Positions 23,154 to 25,150 of a DNA stretch of 25,150 nt are shown here, piece after piece. The position numbers and the translations under genes were made by a program. Position 1 is the stretch's first letter, and each line of letters begins with the position of its first letter. The notes beneath the pieces are model-generated. The model worked only from the letters and a program-made list of their open reading frames with translations, searched no databases and was not told the DNA's origin. Origin of the DNA: CADEED01 sp035761265 (GTDB lineage Bacteria > Pseudomonadota > Gammaproteobacteria > Steroidobacterales > Steroidobacteraceae); assembly GCA_035761265.1 (NCBI GenBank), contig DASTRL010000040.1, positions 1 through 25,150 on the forward strand, given 5' to 3'.

Positions 23154-24350
23154 ATGGACGCCTCCCCGTACCGCTGGGTCATCGTCGGGTTGGGCGGCCT
23201 GATGGGCTGCGTGGCGCTCGGCGCGATGTTCTCGCTCGCGGTGTTCCTCGCGCCCATGTCGGCGGGCACGCAGTGGTCGCGCGCCGGCATCTCATTCGCG
23301 ATGACCATCAATTTCATCGTGATGGCCTTCGGCTCGTTCGCCTGGGGCGCGGCCAGCGATCGCTGGGGCGCGCGCGTCGTGACGCTGTGCGGCGCGGTGT
23401 TGTTGGGCGCGGCACTGACGATCGCGAGCCGCGCGACATCGTTGCTCTCTTTCCAGCTCACCTACGGCATCCTGGTCGGCGTCGCGGCGAGCGCGTTCTT
23501 CGCGCCGTTGATCGCGACCGTGACGGGGTGGTTCGAGTCGCAGCGCAATCTGGCGGTATCGCTGGTGTCGGCCGGTATGGGCATGGCGCCGCTGACGATC
23601 TCGCCGCTCGCGAGCTGGCTGATCTCCCAGGACGGCTGGCGCGCCGCCATGTTCGACATCGGCGCGCTCGCCTGGGTGTTGCTGATTCCGGCTGCATTCT
23701 TCGTGCGCCGCCCGCCGGCGCCGGCTGCGGCCGCGCATGCGTCGATGCCACCTCACGCGAGCCGGCAGGAGATCGGACGCGCACTGACTTCGCCGCAGTT
23801 CCTGGTGCTCGGGTTCACGTTCATGCTGTGCTGCATGGCGCATTCCGGGCCGATCTTCCACGTCGTGAGCTACGCGCAGTACTGCGGCCTCGGCGCCATG
23901 GCCGCGGTCAGCGTGTACAGCGTCGAGGGACTTGCCGGACTCGGCGGCCGCGTGCTCGTCGGGCTGCTGGCCGACCGGTTCGGCGCGAAGCGAGTGCTCG
24001 TCACGACGCTCGTGATCCAGGCGCTCGCCATCGCGGCCTACCTGCGCGTCAACGAGCTGTCTGAGTTCTACACGCTGGCCGTGGTCTTCGGTGTGGCCTA
24101 CGGTGGCGGCATGCCGCTGTATGCCTCCATCGCGCGCGAGTACTTCGGGCAGCACATCATGGGCACCGTGTTCGGCGCGGCCACGATGCTCTCGAGCCTC
24201 GGGATGGCGCTGGGCCCGGTGGGCGGCGGCTGGGTGTTCGACACCTTCCACAACTATGCGTGGCTCTACATCGCATCCGCCGCGGTGGCCGTGGGTGCCG
24301 CGCTGCTGGCGTTCACGTTCCCGAAGCCGAGGCTCGTGCCGGCCACCTGA
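23154..24350 (+). CDS. MFS transporter, oxalate/formate or monocarboxylate-like
   Basis: 398-aa carrier with about 12 helices. WGAASDRWGARVV is the loop 2-3 signature; VTGWFESQRNLAVSLVSAG, GMGMAPLTISPLASWLI and GLLADRFGAKRVL fit the oxalate/formate antiporter-like or monocarboxylate-type branch. Members often sit in catabolic clusters for organic acids. A central loop of about 25 residues (PPAPAAAAHASMPPHASRQE) joins the halves. ATG 23154 lies 4 bp after the previous stop, so translation is probably coupled. It belongs to a different branch from the spinster-like carrier at 12990. It converges on rluE with 11 bp between stops. Confidence 0.92.
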   Translation: MDASPYRWVIVGLGGLMGCVALGAMFSLAVFLAPMSAGTQWSRAGISFAMTINFIVMAFGSFAWGAASDRWGARVVTLCGAVLLGAALTIASRATSLLSFQLTYGILVGVAASAFFAPLIATVTGWFESQRNLAVSLVSAGMGMAPLTISPLASWLISQDGWRAAMFDIGALAWVLLIPAAFFVRRPPAPAAAAHASMPPHASRQEIGRALTSPQFLVLGFTFMLCCMAHSGPIFHVVSYAQYCGLGAMAAVSVYSVEGLAGLGGRVLVGLLADRFGAKRVLVTTLVIQALAIAAYLRVNELSEFYTLAVVFGVAYGGGMPLYASIAREYFGQHIMGTVFGAATMLSSLGMALGPVGGGWVFDTFHNYAWLYIASAAVAVGAALLAFTFPKPRLVPAT

Positions 24351-24353
24351 ATC

Positions 24354-24376
24354 GCCGGCGGCTACAGCGCGCCGGC
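24354..24376. terminator. Hairpin between converging MFS and rluE genes
   Basis: GCCGGCG (24354-24360) and CGCCGGC (24370-24376) pair perfectly around a 9-base loop. It begins 3 bases after the MFS stop and includes the rluE stop codon, so it could act on both transcripts. No T-run is present. Confidence 0.35.
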
Positions 24377-24907
24377 ATCGATCGCTCTCCAGGTTCCCGG
24401 CGGGATGTCATCGACGCGCATCCGGCCGATCGCCGCGCGCACCAGTCGCAAGGTCGGGAAACCCACCTTCGCAGTCATGCGCCGCACCTGGCGGTTCTTG
24501 CCCTCACGAAGCGTCAGGTCGATCCACGATGTCGGGATCTTCGCGCGATAGCGAATCGGCGGATCGCGCGGCCACAGGTTCGCGGGTTCCTCGATGAGGC
24601 GCACCTCGGCGGGCCGCGTGCGGAAATCACCGAGATCGACGCCGCTGCGCAAGGCCGCCACTGCCTGCTCGGTCGGAATGCCCTCGACTTGCGCCCAGTA
24701 GATCTTGGGTAGTTTGAAGCGGGGGCTGGAGATGCGCGCCTGCAGCGCGCCGTCGTCGGTGAGCAGCAGCAATCCCTCGCTGTCGGTGTCGAGCCGGCCG
24801 GCGGGGTAGACGCCCGGAACGTCGATGAAATCCGCCAGCGTCCGCTTGCCGGCCTCCGGCGAAAACTTGCAGATCACGCCGAAGGGCTTGTTGAAGGCGA
24901 TCAGCAA
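24362..24907 (-). CDS. rluE: 23S rRNA pseudouridine synthase E-like
   Basis: 181-aa RluA/RsuA-superfamily pseudouridine synthase. The N-terminus LIAFNKPFGVICKF, the catalytic GRLDTDSEGLLLL with Asp40, IYWAQVEGIPT, LWPRDPPIRYR.KIPTSW and EGKNRQVRRMTAKVGFPTLR match RluE closely. In E. coli that enzyme makes pseudouridine 2457 in 23S rRNA. There is no N-terminal S4 domain, as expected for RluE. The start appears to be TTG 24907: an in-frame TGA lies only three codons before it, and no ATG or GTG is available before the conserved LIAFNKPFG. GAAG nearby is a weak ribosome site. The TGA is the stop of the preceding gene, so the two are in the same frame and 6 bp apart. Confidence 0.93.
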   Translation of the reverse strand: MLIAFNKPFGVICKFSPEAGKRTLADFIDVPGVYPAGRLDTDSEGLLLLTDDGALQARISSPRFKLPKIYWAQVEGIPTEQAVAALRSGVDLGDFRTRPAEVRLIEEPANLWPRDPPIRYRAKIPTSWIDLTLREGKNRQVRRMTAKVGFPTLRLVRAAIGRMRVDDIPPGTWRAIDAGAL

Positions 24908-24913
24908 CGAGCT

Positions 24914-25150
24914 TCAGCCGAGATAGCTCTGGATCAGGTCCGGCGGCACGCTGGTGCGTGGCACCGGATGCACCCGGCGCCGGCGCGCGCGGCCTCTGCC
25001 GCTCGCCAGATGCCGGTTGGATCGCGCTTCGAACCATTCGCGCACGTCGACGTCGAGGCCGACGCCGTGCATGTAGTTGTAGAGCGCCCTGCGCAGGCCC
25101 TCGCCGAGATAGTCGTGATCGGTGCCGGTGGGATCGTGGAAGGCCACGTC
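24914..25150 (-). CDS. C-terminal end of an unrecognised protein, cut by window edge
   Basis: The last 78 codons of a gene whose start lies beyond the window; the frame is open to the final base. The visible part has an acidic N-terminal piece (FHDPTGTDHDYLGEGLRRAL, then NYMHGVGLDVDVREWFEARS) and a very basic, Arg-rich stretch (RGRARRRRVHPVPR) before the end PDLIQSYLG. I do not recognise the family. It is followed 6 bp later by rluE in the same frame and direction, so the two are probably cotranscribed. Confidence 0.55.
   Translation of the reverse strand, partial: DVAFHDPTGTDHDYLGEGLRRALYNYMHGVGLDVDVREWFEARSNRHLASGRGRARRRRVHPVPRTSVPPDLIQSYLG

Noticed and set aside
1..25150. CRISPR arrays, tRNA or rRNA genes, insertion sequences, phage or integrase genes
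   Set aside because: No regularly spaced repeats, no cloverleaf or rRNA-like stretches, and no transposase or integrase motif was seen in any long frame.

Overview
The window is 25 kb of GC-rich, tightly packed bacterial DNA. I see no rRNA, tRNA, CRISPR array or intact insertion sequence. Two TonB-dependent receptors, an RluE-type pseudouridine synthase, OtsA/OtsB, a TRIC-family protein and a TetR-controlled acyl-CoA catabolic operon suggest an environmental, nutrient-scavenging proteobacterium, most likely a gammaproteobacterium of the Steroidobacter/Solimonas kind. That placement is inference from gene content; no marker gene was compared.

Layout. (1) 1-2191: 3' part of a TonB-dependent receptor cut by the window edge. 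(2) 2217-7303: a trehalose and osmotic-stress block. A MarR regulator and otsB run leftward. otsA, a small winged-helix protein, two small DUF5985-like membrane proteins and an MscS channel run rightward as one overlapping set. (3) 7300-8435: a tandem pair of exported TonB-C-terminal-like proteins on the minus strand, each preceded by the same upstream box. (4) 8529-9518: a metallo-beta-lactamase-fold lipoprotein, followed by a perfect 12-bp hairpin. (5) 9585-9866: what appears to be the C-terminal stump of a family 1 pectate lyase. (6) 9945-10718: a stand-alone short-chain dehydrogenase. (7) 10853-20249: a seven-gene operon of TonB-dependent receptor, spinster-type MFS transporter, exported type B carboxylesterase, acyl-CoA ligase, TetR regulator, MFE-2-like hydroxyacyl-CoA dehydrogenase and thiolase. 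Genes abut by 1 bp or overlap by 4-14 bp, and a 26-bp near-palindrome next to a consensus TTGACA lies upstream. (8) 20343-24350: accessory genes (small membrane protein, TRIC-like channel, glutathione transferase, lumazine-binding-like exported protein, GyrI-like effector-binding protein, second MFS carrier). (9) 24362-25150: rluE with a TTG start, behind the end of an unrecognised gene that leaves the window.

How the genes work together. Region 7 reads as a complete uptake-to-CoA route. An ester crosses the outer membrane through the receptor and is cut in the periplasm by the esterase. The acid or alcohol enters through the MFS carrier. The acid is ligated to CoA, oxidised at C3 and cleaved by thiolase, under TetR control. 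The operon has no acyl-CoA dehydrogenase or enoyl-CoA hydratase, so the acid may already carry a 3-hydroxyl, or those steps are encoded elsewhere. Region 2 combines synthesis of a compatible solute (trehalose) with a pressure-release channel, so it looks like one osmoadaptation unit with two regulators and two small membrane proteins of unknown function.
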